From NCBI GenBank assembly GCA_039920745.1, contig JBDSDD010000064.1, positions 62,001-126,000 on the forward strand: a stretch of 64,000 nucleotides of DNA. Reading direction: 5' to 3'. The stretch is from Scleromatobacter sp039920745 (lineage in GTDB: Bacteria > Pseudomonadota > Gammaproteobacteria > Burkholderiales > Burkholderiaceae_C). The notes below the pieces were generated by a model, which saw nothing but the letters and a program-made list of their open reading frames with translations, was not told where the DNA came from and ran no database searches. Of the stretch, positions 35,702 to 45,822 are shown piece after piece. Numbering within the stretch: position 1 is the first letter of the stretch; each line of letters opens with the position of its first letter. Made by a program: the position numbers and the translations under genes.

Positions 35702-36745
35702 TCAATCGGACGTGAAGATGGAACCGAGGCGCTCCATGCGCTCCAGCGCCATGCCGCAACCGCGCACGACGCAGGTCAGCGGGTCTTCGGCCACCAGCAC
35801 CGGCAGGCCCGTTTCCTCGGCCAGCAGTCGATCCAGGTCGCGCAGCAGCGCGCCGCCGCCGGTGAGCATCATGCCGCGCTCGGCGATGTCGGCGCCCAGC
35901 TCGGGCGGCGTCTGTTCCAGCGCGTTCTTGACGGCTGACACGATCTGGTTGAGCGGATCGGTCAGCGCTTCCAGCACCTCGTTGGAGCTGATCGTGAAGC
36001 TGCGCGGCACGCCTTCGGACAGATTACGGCCCTTGACTTCCATCTCGCGCACTTCGGAGCCCGGGAAGGCCGAGCCGATGCCCATCTTGATGTTTTCGGC
36101 GGTCTGCTCGCCGATCAACATGCCGTAGTTGCGGCGGATGTAGTTGATGATGGCTTCGTCGAACTTGTCGCCGCCGACGCGCACGCTGCCCTTGTAGACG
36201 ACGCCGCCCAGCGAGATGACGCCCACTTCCGTGGTGCCGCCGCCGATGTCGACCACCATCGAGCCGGACGCTTCGGACACCGGCAGGCCGGCGCCGATCG
36301 CGGCAGCCATCGGCTCCTCGATCAGGTAGACGGCGCTGGCGCCAGCCGCCTCGGCCGCGTCCTTGATGGCGCGGCGCTCGACCTGGGTGGAGCCGCAGGG
36401 CACGCAGATGATGATGCGCGGGCTCGGGGTAAGCAGGCTGCGCGGGTGCACCATCTTGATGAACTGCTTGATCATCTGCTCGGTGACCACGAAGTCGGCG
36501 ATGACGCCGTCCTTCATCGGGCGGATGGCCTCGATGTTGCCCGGCACCTTGCCGAGCATCGCCTTGGCTTCCTTGCCCACGGCCTGGATGATCTTCTTGC
36601 CGTGCGGCCCGCCTTCGTGGCGGATCGAGACGACCGAGGGCTCGTCGAGGACGATGCCCTTGCCCCGGACGTAGATCAGCGTGTTGGCGGTTCCAAGGTC
36701 GATCGCGAGATCGGTGGAGAAGTAGCGGCTCAGGGAAGAGAACAT
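35702..36745 (-). CDS. mreB: Actin-like cell-shape protein MreB
   Basis: 347 residues, exactly the usual length. Starts MFSSLSRYFSTDLAIDLGTANTL; phosphate-1 DLGTANT, phosphate-2 DIGGGTTEVGVISL, adenosine motif GMMLTGGGALLRDLD, and EEPMAAAIGAGLPV are present. Forms membrane-bound filaments that guide elongation. First gene of the mre/mrd block; divergent from gatC across 346 bp. Two GC-rich repeats follow its stop. Confidence 0.98.
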   Translation of the reverse strand: MFSSLSRYFSTDLAIDLGTANTLIYVRGKGIVLDEPSVVSIRHEGGPHGKKIIQAVGKEAKAMLGKVPGNIEAIRPMKDGVIADFVVTEQMIKQFIKMVHPRSLLTPSPRIIICVPCGSTQVERRAIKDAAEAAGASAVYLIEEPMAAAIGAGLPVSEASGSMVVDIGGGTTEVGVISLGGVVYKGSVRVGGDKFDEAIINYIRRNYGMLIGEQTAENIKMGIGSAFPGSEVREMEVKGRNLSEGVPRSFTISSNEVLEALTDPLNQIVSAVKNALEQTPPELGADIAERGMMLTGGGALLRDLDRLLAEETGLPVLVAEDPLTCVVRGCGMALERMERLGSIFTSD

Positions 36746-37091
36746 TGGCGGAAGGGGGCGGAATTCGGGGTCGGAGGCTTGCGAAGGACTTCGCGGGACG
36801 CAGATCAGGCCATCTGGATGGGTGTGACTCCGGAACCTGAGGCGGGGGCGTGAAGCCCGGGCCGGGTGCCGAACCTGGAGGTGCGTACGACAAAGGCGCC
36901 GCAAGGCGCTTGAATTGGGGTGGTTCGAAGATGGCTGCACGATGAGAAAAACCGCGTGCAGGAAGCCTTGAATTAACCGAGGATAATACCCCAAGCGCGC
37001 TCTTCGATCGTGTATGCGGGTCGTAACTTTTGAGGCTGCGCCCTCGTTTCCGCTGCGTTTTGTTGTACGCGGCCCCAAGCCGGATTTCCCC
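36746..37091. other. Divergent promoter region of mreB and gatC
   Basis: 346 bp without a gene. An AT-richer patch at about 36970-36990 gives TATTAT on the minus strand (for mreB) and GATAAT on the plus strand (for gatC); neither has a convincing -35. A GGCGCC-GCAA-GGCGC stem lies at about 36897-36913 in the mreB leader. Confidence 0.5.
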
Positions 37092-37391
37092 ATGCCCCTG
37101 TCCCCCGAAGACGTCAGCCGCATCGCGCACCTCGCGCGACTGGAGCTGTCGCCCGCCGAGGGGTCTGCGATGCAGACCCAGTTGAACGACTTCTTCAAGA
37201 TCGTCGAGCAGATGAGCGCGGTCGATACGTCCGGCCTCGAGCCGCTGCACACGCCGCTGTCGGCGATCGGCAATGTCGAGCTGCGCCTGCGGCCCGACGT
37301 GGTGACCGAGACCAACAATCGCGAGGCCAACATGGCCAACGCGCCGGCCGCCGATGAAGGCCTCTTCCTGGTGCCGAAGGTGATCGAATGA
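37092..37391 (+). CDS. gatC: Asp-tRNA(Asn)/Glu-tRNA(Gln) amidotransferase subunit C
   Basis: 99 residues, typical size, beginning MPLSPEDVSRIAHLARLEL and ending EGLFLVPKVIE, the conserved belt that wraps GatA and GatB. ATG at 37092 is chosen; the earlier ATG at 37014 would add an unconserved hydrophobic leader. Its stop overlaps the gatA start (ATGA). Confidence 0.96.
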   Translation: MPLSPEDVSRIAHLARLELSPAEGSAMQTQLNDFFKIVEQMSAVDTSGLEPLHTPLSAIGNVELRLRPDVVTETNNREANMANAPAADEGLFLVPKVIE

Positions 37392-38908
37392 GCGGCGAAT
37401 TGCATACGCTCGGCGTAGCCGAACTCGGTCGCGCACTGGCCGCCCGGTCCACCTCCAGCGTCGAGGTGACGCAGGCGCTGCTCGCGCGCGCCAAGGCCGA
37501 CACGCACGGCGCGTTCCTCGTTGTCGACGAGGACGCCGCGCTGTCCAGCGCCAAGGCCGCCGACGCCAAGCGCGACTCCGGCGCGCCAGGCGCGGCGCAT
37601 CCGCTGCTGGGCGTGCCGCTCGCGCACAAGGACATCTTCGTCACGCAGGACTCGCCCACCACCGCTGGCTCGAAGATGCTCGAGGGCTACAAGAGCCCGT
37701 TCGACGCCACCGTCGTCGCGCGCCTGAAGGCCGCCGGCGCGGTGTCGCTCGGCAAGCTCAACTGCGACGAATTCGCGATGGGCTCGGCCAACGAGAACTC
37801 GGCCTGGGGCCCGGTACTCAACCCGTGGGACACCACGCGCGTGCCGGGCGGCTCGTCGGGCGGCTCGGCCGCCGCGGTGGCCGCGCAGCTGGTGCCCGCC
37901 GCCACCGGCACCGACACTGGGGGCTCGATCCGCCAGCCGGCCAGCTTCACCGGCGTCACCGGGATCAAGCCGACGTACGGCGTGTGCTCGCGTTTCGGCA
38001 TGATCGCGTTCGCGTCCAGCCTCGACCAGGCCGGCCCGCTCGCGCGCTCGGCCGAGGACTGCGCGCTGCTGCTGTCGGCGATGAGCGGCTTCGACGAGCG
38101 CGACGCCACCAGCGTGCAGCACCCGGCGCAGGACTTCCACGCGCAGATGCTCACCGCTCGCGACGGCGCCACCGCCGCGCAGCCGCTCAAGGGCCTGCGC
38201 ATCGGCCTGCCCAAGGAGTTCTTCCCCGCGGCACTCGCCGCCGACGTGAGCGGACGCGTGCATGCGGCACTCGCGGAGATGGAGAAGCTGGGTGCCACGC
38301 TGGTGGAAGTCTCGTTGCCGCGCACCGAACTCTCCATCCCCGTGTACTACATCATCGCCCCCGCCGAGGCCAGCTCGAACCTGAGCCGCTACGACGGCGT
38401 GCGCTACGGGCACCGCACCGACAAGGCGCTGGTGCGCCCGGTCAGCTCGAAGGATCCGTCCGAGCTCGAGCAGATGTACCGCCTGTCGCGCTCCGAGGCC
38501 TTCGGCCCGGAGGTGAAGCGCCGGATCATGATCGGCACCTATGTGCTGAGCCACGGCTACTACGACGCCTACTACCTGCAGGCGCAGAAGCTGCGTCGCA
38601 TGATCGCCGACGACTTCCAGGCTTGCTTCAAGCAGTGCGACCTGATCGCCGGCCCGGTGGCGCCGACGGTGGCGTGGAAGCTCGGCGAACAGGGCGACGA
38701 CCCGGTCAAGGCCTACCTCGCCGACATCTTCACGCTGCCCGGCTCGCTCGCGGGCCTGCCCGGCATGAGCGTGCCGGCCGGTGTTGGCGAAGGCGGCATG
38801 CCCGTCGGCCTGCAGTTGCTGGGCAACTACTTCGCCGAAGGCACGCTGCTGCACGCGGCGCACGCGCTGCAGCTCGCAACCGACTTCCACCTGCAGCGTC
38901 CGAAATGA
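37388..38908 (+). CDS. gatA: Asp-tRNA(Asn)/Glu-tRNA(Gln) amidotransferase subunit A
   Basis: 506 residues, an amidase-signature enzyme. The catalytic Lys is at about 81 (LAHKDIF), and the Ser-cisSer pair is in RVPGGSSGGSAAA and GTDTGGSIRQPASF. It releases ammonia from glutamine for transamidation of Glu-tRNA(Gln) or Asp-tRNA(Asn) by GatB. Coupled to gatC. In contrast to the usual gatCAB order, a DNA methyltransferase gene and two GC-rich repeats separate it from gatB. Confidence 0.97.
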   Translation: MSGELHTLGVAELGRALAARSTSSVEVTQALLARAKADTHGAFLVVDEDAALSSAKAADAKRDSGAPGAAHPLLGVPLAHKDIFVTQDSPTTAGSKMLEGYKSPFDATVVARLKAAGAVSLGKLNCDEFAMGSANENSAWGPVLNPWDTTRVPGGSSGGSAAAVAAQLVPAATGTDTGGSIRQPASFTGVTGIKPTYGVCSRFGMIAFASSLDQAGPLARSAEDCALLLSAMSGFDERDATSVQHPAQDFHAQMLTARDGATAAQPLKGLRIGLPKEFFPAALAADVSGRVHAALAEMEKLGATLVEVSLPRTELSIPVYYIIAPAEASSNLSRYDGVRYGHRTDKALVRPVSSKDPSELEQMYRLSRSEAFGPEVKRRIMIGTYVLSHGYYDAYYLQAQKLRRMIADDFQACFKQCDLIAGPVAPTVAWKLGEQGDDPVKAYLADIFTLPGSLAGLPGMSVPAGVGEGGMPVGLQLLGNYFAEGTLLHAAHALQLATDFHLQRPK

Positions 38909-38910
38909 CA

Positions 38911-38980
38911 ACCCCCACGCTCCCTGCCGGTCGCTGCCCCCCGAGGGGGAGCTCGGTTCAGCTCGGGTGCGACCCTCGAG
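38911..38980 (+). repeat. Intergenic GC-rich repeat, type B copy 3 (behind gatA)
   Basis: Starts two bases after the gatA stop with CCCCCACGCTCC, then GTCGCTGCCCCCCGAGGGGG, GAGCTCGGTTCAGCTCGGG, TGCGACCCTCG. Same orientation relative to the preceding stop codon as copy 2 has to mreD. Confidence 0.85.
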
Positions 38981-38986
38981 ACATGG

Positions 38987-39075
38987 AGCCCCCACGCTCC
39001 TCCCGTCGCTGCCCCCCGAGGGGGAGCTCGGTTCAGCTCGGGTGCGACCCTCGCTTGCCGAGAGCTTGGCTGGCT
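38987..39075 (+). repeat. Intergenic GC-rich repeat, type B copy 4
   Basis: Direct repeat of copy 3 (CCCCCACGCTCC ... GCTGCCCCCCGAGGGGGAG ... CTCGGTTCAGCTCGGGTGCG) extended by CTTGCCGAGAGCTTGGC, which occurs in copies 1 and 2. Together copies 3 and 4 fill nearly all of the gatA-methyltransferase spacer. Confidence 0.85.
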
Positions 39076-39098
39076 CTGACGACAGGAGTCGTCGCCAA

Positions 39099-40042
39099 GT
39101 GACGACTACCAGCGCTTCGCGCGAGGCCGTTCGTGGTGGCGTGGTGTCGGGCGATTGCCTGGCCGTGCTGCGCTCGCTGCCGGCGCACCGCGTCGACCTG
39201 ATCGTCACGTCGCCGCCCTACGCCGACCAGCGCGCGTCCACCTACGGCGGCGTCACGGCGGACGACTACGTCGCGTGGTTCATGCCGCGCGCCGAGCAGT
39301 TCGCCCGCGTGCTCAAGCCCACCGGCTCGCTGGTGATCAACATCAAGGAAAAGGTAGTCGACGGCGAGCGCCACACCTATGTCCTCGAGCTGATCATCGC
39401 GATGCGCAAGCAAGGCTGGCTGTGGACGGAAGAGTACGTCTGGCACAAGCGCAACTGCTTTCCCGGCAAGTGGCCCAACCGCTTCCGCGACGCGTGGGAG
39501 CGCTGCCTGCACTTCACGCGTGAACGCCGCTTCAAGATGAACCAGGACGCCGTGATGGTGCCCATGGGCGACTGGGCGCAGACGCGCCTGAAGTCGCTCG
39601 GCGCCAACGACGTCGTGCGCCACGACTCGCAAGTGGGCAACGCGTTCGGCAAGAACGTCGCCAACTGGCAGGGCCGCGAGCGGGCGTACCCCACCAACGT
39701 GCTGCACCTGGCCACCGAGTGCGGCAACAAAGGCCACAGCGCCGCGTTCCCTCAGGCCTTGCCGCGCTGGTTCATCGAGCTGTTCACCGACCCGGGCGAC
39801 ACCGTGCTCGACCCGTTCGCGGGCTCCGGCACGACGCTCGCCGCGGCGCTGGCGCTGGGCCGCAATGCGATCGGCGTGGAGCTTTCGCCAGCGTACGTCA
39901 CGCGCGCCCGCGCCGCGGTCGCCAGCGCGCACGAGGCCGCGGATGCGCTCGCGCGCGCCAGCGTCGTCACCGAGCAAGAAATCGTTTCTCCCCGTCGTGG
40001 CGCCAGCGCTGCGACCAAAGTTTCCAAGGACAACGTCCCATC

Positions 40043-40046
<4 letters not shown>
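39099..40046 (+). CDS. Site-specific DNA methyltransferase (beta-class N4-cytosine/N6-adenine)
   Basis: 315 residues. Catalytic motif IV TSPPY at 37-41 precedes the SAM-binding motif I DPFAGSGTT at about 238-246, the order of beta-class enzymes; the C-terminal tail is unstructured-looking. GTG at 39099 is chosen, with AGGAG about 11 bases ahead. Its stop overlaps the gatB start (ATGA), so it is translated with gatB. No restriction endonuclease gene is nearby, so it is probably a solitary methyltransferase; a regulatory or housekeeping role is inferred. SPPY is compatible with m4C or m6A; the target is unknown. Confidence 0.92.
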
Positions 40047-41497
<1,451 letters not shown>

Positions 41498-41506
41498 GGC
41501 CGCGAG

Positions 41507-42436
41507 TCAGGCCAGCGCGGGCAGCACCGCCGCCTGGCCGCGTCCGTAGTGCCTTGGCGCGCAGCCCATCACGCGCTTGAAGGCGGTGCTGAACGCGCTC
41601 TCCGACTCGTAGCCGAGTGCCGGCGCGAGGCGCGAGATCGGCTCGCCGGAGTTGGCGAGGCGATCGGCCGCGACGATCATGCGCCAGCGCGTCAGGTAGT
41701 CCATCGGCGACGCGCCGACGATGCGCTTGAACTTCGCCACGAAGCTCGAGCGCGACATCGCGGCGCGTTCGGCCAGGCTCTCGATTGTCCAGCGCCGGCC
41801 GGGCTCCGCGTGCATCGCGGTCATGGCCGCACTCAGCTGGCGATCGGCCAACGCGAACAGCCAGCCGACGCCGGGGCCCGCGTCGTCGCTCAGGTGCAGG
41901 CGCAGCGCCTGCACGAGCAGCATCGTGGCGAGTTGCTGCGCGATGATGTCGCCGCCGGGCTGCGGCTCGCGCAGCTCCAGCATCAGGCGCTCCACCGACC
42001 AGCGCATCGCAGCCTTGTCGGACTCCGAGCGCAGGTGCACGATCGGCGGCAGCGACGCCAGCAGGATCTCCGCGTGACGGCCTTCGAAGGAGAAATGGCC
42101 GCCGATGCTGAAGCACTTGCCCCCGCCGTTGACGACGCGCACCCGGCCCATCAGCGGCAAGCCCAGCATCGAGAAGCCGTCGACCGGCGGCAGCGACAGG
42201 TCGCTCGCGAGGCGGAACGGGCGGCCGTGGGGCAGCAAGTAGCAGTCGCCGGCGCTGACGCGGATCGGCTCGGCGATGCCCTCCATCGCCAGCCAGCAGG
42301 CCCCGGAGATCACCGCCTGGAACTTGATGCCCTCGTGCTGGCCGAACGCGATCGACCAGTCGCCGCCGTGGTCGACACCGCCGGACATGAAGCTGCGCGG
42401 CCGCAGCAGCGAGAGGACGTCGGACAACGGATCCAT
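41507..42436 (-). CDS. AraC-family transcriptional regulator with cupin sensor
   Basis: 309 residues. The N-terminal half is a cupin-type sensor (SGACWLAMEG, VSAGDCYLLPHGRPFRLA near 65-85); the C-terminal half is the two-HTH AraC domain (WTIESLAERAAMSRSSFVAKFKRIVG and ISRLAPALGYESESAFSTAFKRVMG). ATG at 42436 is chosen, the usual MDPLSDVL start; an earlier ATG at 42481 is possible. It diverges from an SDR gene 129 bp away, so it probably regulates that gene. Confidence 0.93.
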   Translation of the reverse strand: MDPLSDVLSLLRPRSFMSGGVDHGGDWSIAFGQHEGIKFQAVISGACWLAMEGIAEPIRVSAGDCYLLPHGRPFRLASDLSLPPVDGFSMLGLPLMGRVRVVNGGGKCFSIGGHFSFEGRHAEILLASLPPIVHLRSESDKAAMRWSVERLMLELREPQPGGDIIAQQLATMLLVQALRLHLSDDAGPGVGWLFALADRQLSAAMTAMHAEPGRRWTIESLAERAAMSRSSFVAKFKRIVGASPMDYLTRWRMIVAADRLANSGEPISRLAPALGYESESAFSTAFKRVMGCAPRHYGRGQAAVLPALA

Positions 42437-42565
42437 GGCTTGCTTTGGACGATTGCGAAGATATTGAGGATCGAGAAGCATGGATTGTATCGATCGCGGC
42501 TCTTAAAGTGGTGCCATGCGCCGCGAGACCGTCTCGCGGCAACGCCCCTCCAGGAGATCAATACC

Positions 42566-43453
42566 ATGCGAGTCTTCCTCACCGGCGCCACCGGTTTCAT
42601 CGGCACCGCCCTCATCCCCGAACTGCTGCAGGCCGGCCACTCGGTGCTCGGCTATGCGCGCTCCGACTCGGGCGCGGACGCGTTGCGCAGCCTCGGCGCC
42701 GACGTCCACCGCGGTGACCTCGAAGACCTGGGCGCGCTGCGCGGCGGCGCCGAGCAGGCCGACGGCGTCGTCCACTGCGGCTTCATCCACGACTTCTCGA
42801 AGTTCGCCGAGAACTGCGCCATCGACGGCCGCGCGATCGACGCGCTTGCCGACGTGCTGGCCGGCAGCGGCAGACCGCTCGTCGTGACCTCCGGCATCCC
42901 GGGCCTGCCAGGCCGCATCACTACCGAGGACGACGACCTGCCGGCGAACTCGCCGATGCCGCGGGTATCCGAGCAGCGCGCGCTGGCCGCCGCCGCGCGC
43001 GGCGTGCGCGCCAGCGTCGTTCGGCTGCCGCAGGTGCACGACCGCAACAAGTCGGGCCTGGTGCCGTTCCTGATCGCCGTGGCGCAGCAGAAGGGCGTGT
43101 CGGCCTACGTCGGCGCGGGCCAGAACCGCTGGGCCGCCGCACACCGGTTCTCGACGCCGGCACTCTATCGACTGGCGATCGAGAACGGCAGCGCCGGCGC
43201 GCGCTATCACGCGGTCGAGGAGGAAGGCCTCGCGCTGAAGGCCATCGCAGAGGCCATCGGCCGCGGGCTGAAGGTGCCAGTGATCTCGGTGTCGGCCGCC
43301 GAGGCACTCGAGCACTTCGGCCCGATGGGACACTTCGCCAACATGAGCAACCCGGCGTCGAGCGCGCTCACTCGCGAACGCCTGGGCTGGGCGCCCGGTC
43401 CGCATCCGGGGCTGATCGACGACCTCGACAACGCGAACGTGTTCGCGGGCTGA
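42566..43453 (+). CDS. SDR-family NAD(P)-dependent oxidoreductase/epimerase
   Basis: 295 residues of the extended SDR type. Rossmann motif TGATGFIG at 7-14 and an acidic HRGDLEDL. The YxxxK catalytic pair is absent from its expected place (VSEQRALAAAA is found instead), so it may be an atypical reductase or a binding protein. ATG at 42566 has AGGAG ten bases upstream. Divergently arranged with the AraC regulator, a common pairing for inducible oxidoreductases. Substrate unknown. Confidence 0.88.
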   Translation: MRVFLTGATGFIGTALIPELLQAGHSVLGYARSDSGADALRSLGADVHRGDLEDLGALRGGAEQADGVVHCGFIHDFSKFAENCAIDGRAIDALADVLAGSGRPLVVTSGIPGLPGRITTEDDDLPANSPMPRVSEQRALAAAARGVRASVVRLPQVHDRNKSGLVPFLIAVAQQKGVSAYVGAGQNRWAAAHRFSTPALYRLAIENGSAGARYHAVEEEGLALKAIAEAIGRGLKVPVISVSAAEALEHFGPMGHFANMSNPASSALTRERLGWAPGPHPGLIDDLDNANVFAG

Positions 43454-43465
43454 GGCCGTGGCGGC

Positions 43466-43948
43466 TCAGGCCGTCGAGCCACCCGTGACATGGTTGATGG
43501 CCTTGCGCGCCTCGGTCTGGAAGCCGACCGGATCGCTGATGCCCTTCAGGCGCAGGTCCTCGCTGCCGGTGCCGCGGATCGTCAGCGTGCCGTAGCCGGT
43601 CATGCGTTGCCACAGGCTCTGGTCGACGTCGAGGCTCTCGACGCGATTGAGCATCACGGTGGACGTGTGGCGGCTCACGATCCCCGTCTGCAGCACCACG
43701 TAGCGGTCGGTCAGCTTGACGCTCATCGCGCCCCGGCGCAGCCAGGCGCGGCCGACGAACCAGGCGAAGGTCAGGCCGCCGAAGATGGCGGCGGAGTTGC
43801 CCAGGTGATCCTGGCGCAGCAGACCCCAGGCGACGAGCCCCAGGCCCAGCAGGCCGAACGCGACGAGCGGCCACAGTGCCCACCACGACAGGCGGGATTC
43901 GCGCAGGATGGTCTCGCCCGTGGACGGGTCGTTGGTTTGCAAGCTCAT
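43466..43948 (-). CDS. Membrane protein with bacterial PH domain
   Basis: 160 residues: two hydrophobic helices at about 22-65, then a bPH domain (YVVLQTGIVSRHTSTVMLNRVESLDVDQSLW, GTLTIRGTGSEDLRLKGISDP). Typical of the DUF304/bPH_2 group. Cellular role unknown. It ends 12 bp from the convergent SDR stop, and its start lies one base after the stop of the next upstream gene. Confidence 0.88.
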   Translation of the reverse strand: MSLQTNDPSTGETILRESRLSWWALWPLVAFGLLGLGLVAWGLLRQDHLGNSAAIFGGLTFAWFVGRAWLRRGAMSVKLTDRYVVLQTGIVSRHTSTVMLNRVESLDVDQSLWQRMTGYGTLTIRGTGSEDLRLKGISDPVGFQTEARKAINHVTGGSTA

Positions 43949-43949
43949 G

Positions 43950-44303
43950 TCAATTGGTCTGGCGCGGCGCGTCGCCAGGGAGCGCGTCCGAGTAAAGGTA
44001 GCACTGCAGCGTCTGCGTGCCGTGCGTGAACGTCATCTGGCGTTCCTTGGTCACCACGTCAACGCCCTCCTTGGCATTGACGTAGTGCGCCGTCAGGTGC
44101 CCCTCCCGCACGCGCTTGACGGTCCAGTTCTGGCCCTCGAAGTGCAATTGCCCCTGGCGCGGCGACAGCTCCGCGGTGAGCAGCCGGCGCCCGGTGCACT
44201 GGTAGCTGACGCTCATGGCCTGGGTGGCGACGCTGGCGAGGGCCAGTGCGGCCAGCACCGCCAACCGGATGGCGCGTGGCGGACAAGCGGGGCGATGGGT
44301 CAT
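43950..44303 (-). CDS. Small exported hypothetical protein, MliC-like
   Basis: 117 residues with a Sec signal peptide (about 1-29, ending near VATQAMS). The mature part has SYQC near the start and a later QCYLY, two cysteines that could pair, and beta-strand-like composition. This resembles the small MliC/lysozyme-inhibitor fold, but I cannot confirm it. Located between pyrE and the PH-domain gene on the same strand, 19 bp after pyrE. Confidence 0.7.
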   Translation of the reverse strand: MTHRPACPPRAIRLAVLAALALASVATQAMSVSYQCTGRRLLTAELSPRQGQLHFEGQNWTVKRVREGHLTAHYVNAKEGVDVVTKERQMTFTHGTQTLQCYLYSDALPGDAPRQTN

Positions 44304-44322
44304 GCGGAGTCCTTGGTGAGGG

Positions 44323-45000
44323 TCAGGTTTCGATGCCGTAGCGGCTGCGGTAGGCGGCCACCGCCGCCGCGTTCGCCGACAACGCCGGGTCGCCGGTGGT
44401 GGCGAGCAGTTGCATCAGGTCGGCCAGCGTCGCGATCGCGACCACCTTCAGGCCCAGCGTCTGCTCGACGTACTGCACGCCCGAGCGGCGATCGTCGCCC
44501 TCGTCGCGTGCGCGTTCTTGACGGTCCATCGTGATGGCCACGCCCACCGGATCGGCACCGACGGAGCGGATCAGGTCGGCGGCGGCGCGCTTGGAGGCGC
44601 CGTCGGTGATGACGTCGTCGATGATCATCACGCGGCCCTTGACCGGCGCGCCCACCAGGATGCCGCCTTCGCCGTGGTCCTTGGCTTCCTTGCGGTCGTA
44701 CGCGTAGGTGACGTTCTTGCCGTGCTTCGCGAGCCCGATGGCCACTGCGGCGGCCAGCGTGATGCCCTTGTAGGCGGGCCCGAACAGCATGTCGAACTCG
44801 ACGCCGGAGGCGAGCAGGCGACGTGCATAGAATTCGCCCAGGCGCATCAGCTTGGCGCCGTCGTCGAAGAACCCGGTGTTGAAGAAGTAAGGCGACTGGC
44901 GCCCTGCCTTCGTCTTGAAATCACCGAACCGAAGAACACCGGCCTCCACCGAGAATTGGACGAATTCCTGCGCGAGCAGATCGTTGGTGGGTGCTGTCAT
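44323..45000 (-). CDS. pyrE: Orotate phosphoribosyltransferase
   Basis: 225 residues. The PRPP-binding motif VMIIDDVITDGASKRAA is near 125, and LRFGDFKTKAGRQSPYFFNTG near the N-terminus binds orotate. Makes OMP from orotate and PRPP in pyrimidine synthesis. The ATG at 45000 is only 12 bp from the divergent exonuclease start, so promoters must lie within the opposite coding regions. Confidence 0.97.
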   Translation of the reverse strand: MTAPTNDLLAQEFVQFSVEAGVLRFGDFKTKAGRQSPYFFNTGFFDDGAKLMRLGEFYARRLLASGVEFDMLFGPAYKGITLAAAVAIGLAKHGKNVTYAYDRKEAKDHGEGGILVGAPVKGRVMIIDDVITDGASKRAAADLIRSVGADPVGVAITMDRQERARDEGDDRRSGVQYVEQTLGLKVVAIATLADLMQLLATTGDPALSANAAAVAAYRSRYGIET

Positions 45001-45012
45001 GGGAGTATTGCC

Positions 45013-45822
45013 TTGGGATTTCGCTTGGTGTCATTGAACCTGAACGGGATTCGTTCGGCCCACAACAAGGGCTTTCAGGCCTGGGCAGAGTCCATGAAGG
45101 CCGATTGTATGGGCGTGCAGGAGGTCAAGGCACAGCATGAGCACGTGCACGAAACCTTCGACAGCCTCGACGGCATGGGCGGCCGCTTCCACTACGCGGT
45201 CAAGAAGGGCTACTCGGGCGTCGGCCTGTACAGCCGCGTCGCACCCACCGAGGTCGTCACGGGCTTTGGCGACACGCAGTTCGACGAGGAAGGCCGCTAC
45301 GTCGAATTCCGCTTCGACAAGCCGTCCGCCAGCCTGCAGCACCCGTTCGACAAGCTGAGCATCATCAGCTGCTACTTTCCCAGCGGCTCGTCCGGCGAGG
45401 AACGCCAGGCCGCCAAGTTCCGCTTCCTCGACCTGATCTACCCGCACCTGATGGCGCTGAAGGCCGAACGCGAGTTCATCCTGGTCGGCGACATCAACAT
45501 CGCCCACCAGCAGATCGACCTGAAGAACTGGAAGGGCAACCAGAAGAATTCGGGCTTCCTGCCGGAGGAGCGCGGCTGGATGACCAAGCTGCTGACCGAT
45601 GGCGGACTGGTCGACGTGTTCCGCACGCTCAACGACAAGGAGGAGCAGTACACGTGGTGGAGCAACCGCGGCCAGGCCTGGGCCAAGAACGTCGGGTGGC
45701 GTCTCGACTACCACCTGGCGACACCCGGCGTGGCCGCGCGCGCGCGCCAGGAACACATCCACATCGAGTCGCGTTTCAGCGACCACGCGCCGCTGACGAT
45801 CGACTACGACTTCACGCTGTAG
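45013..45822 (+). CDS. xth: Exodeoxyribonuclease III (AP endonuclease)
   Basis: 269 residues of the exonuclease-endonuclease-phosphatase fold: SLNLNGIRSAHNKGF (Asn), VQEVKAQ (Glu), VGDINIAH (Asp/Asn) and FSDHAPLTIDYDF (Asp-His). Repairs abasic sites. TTG at 45013 is chosen: GGGAG lies 7 bases upstream and no ATG is available before the conserved start; GTG at 45028 is the alternative. Its 3' end overlaps the desaturase gene by 11 bp. Confidence 0.95.
   Translation: MGFRLVSLNLNGIRSAHNKGFQAWAESMKADCMGVQEVKAQHEHVHETFDSLDGMGGRFHYAVKKGYSGVGLYSRVAPTEVVTGFGDTQFDEEGRYVEFRFDKPSASLQHPFDKLSIISCYFPSGSSGEERQAAKFRFLDLIYPHLMALKAEREFILVGDINIAHQQIDLKNWKGNQKNSGFLPEERGWMTKLLTDGGLVDVFRTLNDKEEQYTWWSNRGQAWAKNVGWRLDYHLATPGVAARARQEHIHIESRFSDHAPLTIDYDFTL

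Noticed and set aside
38781..39098. In-frame extension of the DNA methyltransferase upstream through the repeats
   Set aside because: The extension is translated type B repeat and overlaps gatA; GTG at 39099 has a ribosome site.
36746..39208. Minus-strand frame extending mreB far upstream across gatC and gatA
   Set aside because: MreB starts precisely at 36745 with the conserved MFSSLSRYFSTDLAIDLG; the upstream part is antisense to gatC/gatA.
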